Shown here: positions 6,056-6,483 of the stretch, one piece after another
Position numbering within the stretch: the first letter of the stretch is position 1
Layout: each line of letters begins with the position of its first letter
Assembly: GCA_964405405.1 (NCBI GenBank)
Contig: CAYONT010000084.1
Coordinates: forward strand, 1-6,483
Direction: 5' to 3'
DNA: 6,483 nt
Source of the DNA: CAMCYM01 sp964405405
Lineage (GTDB): Bacteria > Bacteroidota > Bacteroidia > Flavobacteriales_D > Sanyastnellaceae
Notes under the pieces: generated by a model
What the model was told of the DNA's origin: nothing
Seen by the model: only the letters and a program-made list of their open reading frames with translations
The model's database searches: none
Translations under genes and position numbers: made by a program

Positions 6056-6483
6056 TCAGACAAATGGGAGGGCTGCATGTGCCCAGGAGAGGGCGATGGA
6101 GCCAGCGACGCCCGCGTTGAGGGATTCGGCCCGCCCAGCTCCTGGGATAGAGCAAACGAGGTGTCCGCCACGGAGCCAGGGGGATGAAACCCCGTGGGAC
6201 TCGGATCCGACCAGTAGGTAACAGGGTTTCCAGCGGTGCTGGGGCAGGGGCGTACCCCGGGCGTCCAGGACCACCCAAGGGAGTTCCGGATTGCAAGACT
6301 CGGCTTCGGACAGGGGGGCCTGGTGCACGGGGAGGCGGAAGGCGGAACCCATCGAGGCCTGGATGGTCTTGGGGTTCCAAGCGTCGACGGAGGTCTCGCT
6401 GATCCAGACGCCCCGGGCACCGAACCAGTCCGCGCTTCGGATCAGGGTTCCGAGGTTGCCCGGGTCTTGGATTCCATCGGCGA
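6056..6483 (-). CDS. SpoU/TrmH-family RNA 2'-O-methyltransferase, C-terminal part (5' end outside the window)
   Basis: The last 141 residues of a SPOUT-class enzyme that methylates ribose 2'-O of tRNA or rRNA using SAM. The frame is open to the window edge with no start needed, so the N-terminus lies beyond 6483. The three family motifs are all present: DPGNLGTLIRSADWFG with Asn9 and the catalytic-type Arg15 (fragment numbering), then SETSVD and NPKTIQASMGSAF, then LLVGSESHGVS, and finally IPGAGRAESLNAGVAGSI near the end, which forms the SAM-binding trefoil knot. An internal ATG at 6352 is not the start, because motif 1 lies upstream of it. Longer open frames on the same strand (5881-6420 and 5922-6380) are out-of-frame artefacts of GC-rich DNA. 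The target nucleotide cannot be told; a missing N-terminal substrate-binding domain, as in RlmB or TsnR, is possible. Confidence 0.9.
   Translation of the reverse strand, partial: ADGIQDPGNLGTLIRSADWFGARGVWISETSVDAWNPKTIQASMGSAFRLPVHQAPLSEAESCNPELPWVVLDARGTPLPQHRWKPCYLLVGSESHGVSSPWLRGGHLVCSIPGAGRAESLNAGVAGSIALSWAHAALPFV

Noticed and set aside
5881..6420. A 179-codon frame on the - strand at the right end, longer than the visible methyltransferase frame from 6352
   Set aside because: The translation is Pro/Ser/Arg-rich without motifs, while the competing frame gives all three SpoU motifs and stays open to the window edge.
1..6483. CRISPR arrays, tRNA or rRNA genes, insertion sequences, toxin-antitoxin or defence genes
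   Set aside because: None was seen on reading both strands; genes fill nearly all of the window and all belong to metabolic or housekeeping families.

Overview
The window is ordinary chromosomal DNA, estimated by eye at a GC content in the mid to high 50s percent. It probably comes from a bacterium of the Bacteroidota, perhaps an aquatic one. The lineage call rests on three things: the small CxxC/CxxxC zinc-ribbon protein at 3057-3494, of a type I associate with that phylum; an acyltransferase with the NHRDIVLD and REGRAKDG motifs; and candidate promoter boxes of the TAnnTTTG type. Every base beyond the first 19 lies in or close to a gene, and no mobile element, RNA gene or CRISPR array is visible.

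Region 1 (1-2982, + strand) is a tight operon of four genes with overlapping ends: an AhpD/CMD-like peroxidase-family protein, the radical SAM enzyme ArsS, a DUF2064 (rSAM/selenodomain-associated) transferase, and a purine-nucleoside phosphorylase (PNP). Together they read as an arsenosugar biosynthesis operon. By established knowledge, ArsM methylates arsenite and ArsS joins the dimethylated arsenic to the 5'-deoxyadenosyl group of SAM, giving 5'-deoxy-5'-dimethylarsinoyl-adenosine. The inferred next steps are release of adenine by the PNP and processing of the arseno-ribose by the DUF2064 transferase. The PNP has Asp where human PNP has the 6-oxopurine-selecting Asn243, which fits an adenine-bearing substrate. 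ArsM is not in the window; it may lie just upstream, since the first gene starts at base 20.

Region 2 (3057-4790) holds the zinc-ribbon protein (+) and a RhlE-type DEAD-box RNA helicase (-). They converge and overlap by 27 bp.

Region 3 (4791-6033) starts with a 31-bp divergent gap carrying a perfect 7-3-7 inverted repeat whose two arms look like -7 promoter boxes firing in opposite directions. A PlsC/PlsB-like lysophospholipid acyltransferase (+) follows.

Region 4 (6056-6483, - strand) is the C-terminal part of a SpoU/TrmH-family RNA 2'-O-methyltransferase whose start lies beyond the window.

The most interesting content is the arsenosugar operon, whose steps after ArsS are less settled than the ArsS step itself, and the compact bidirectional promoter candidate.
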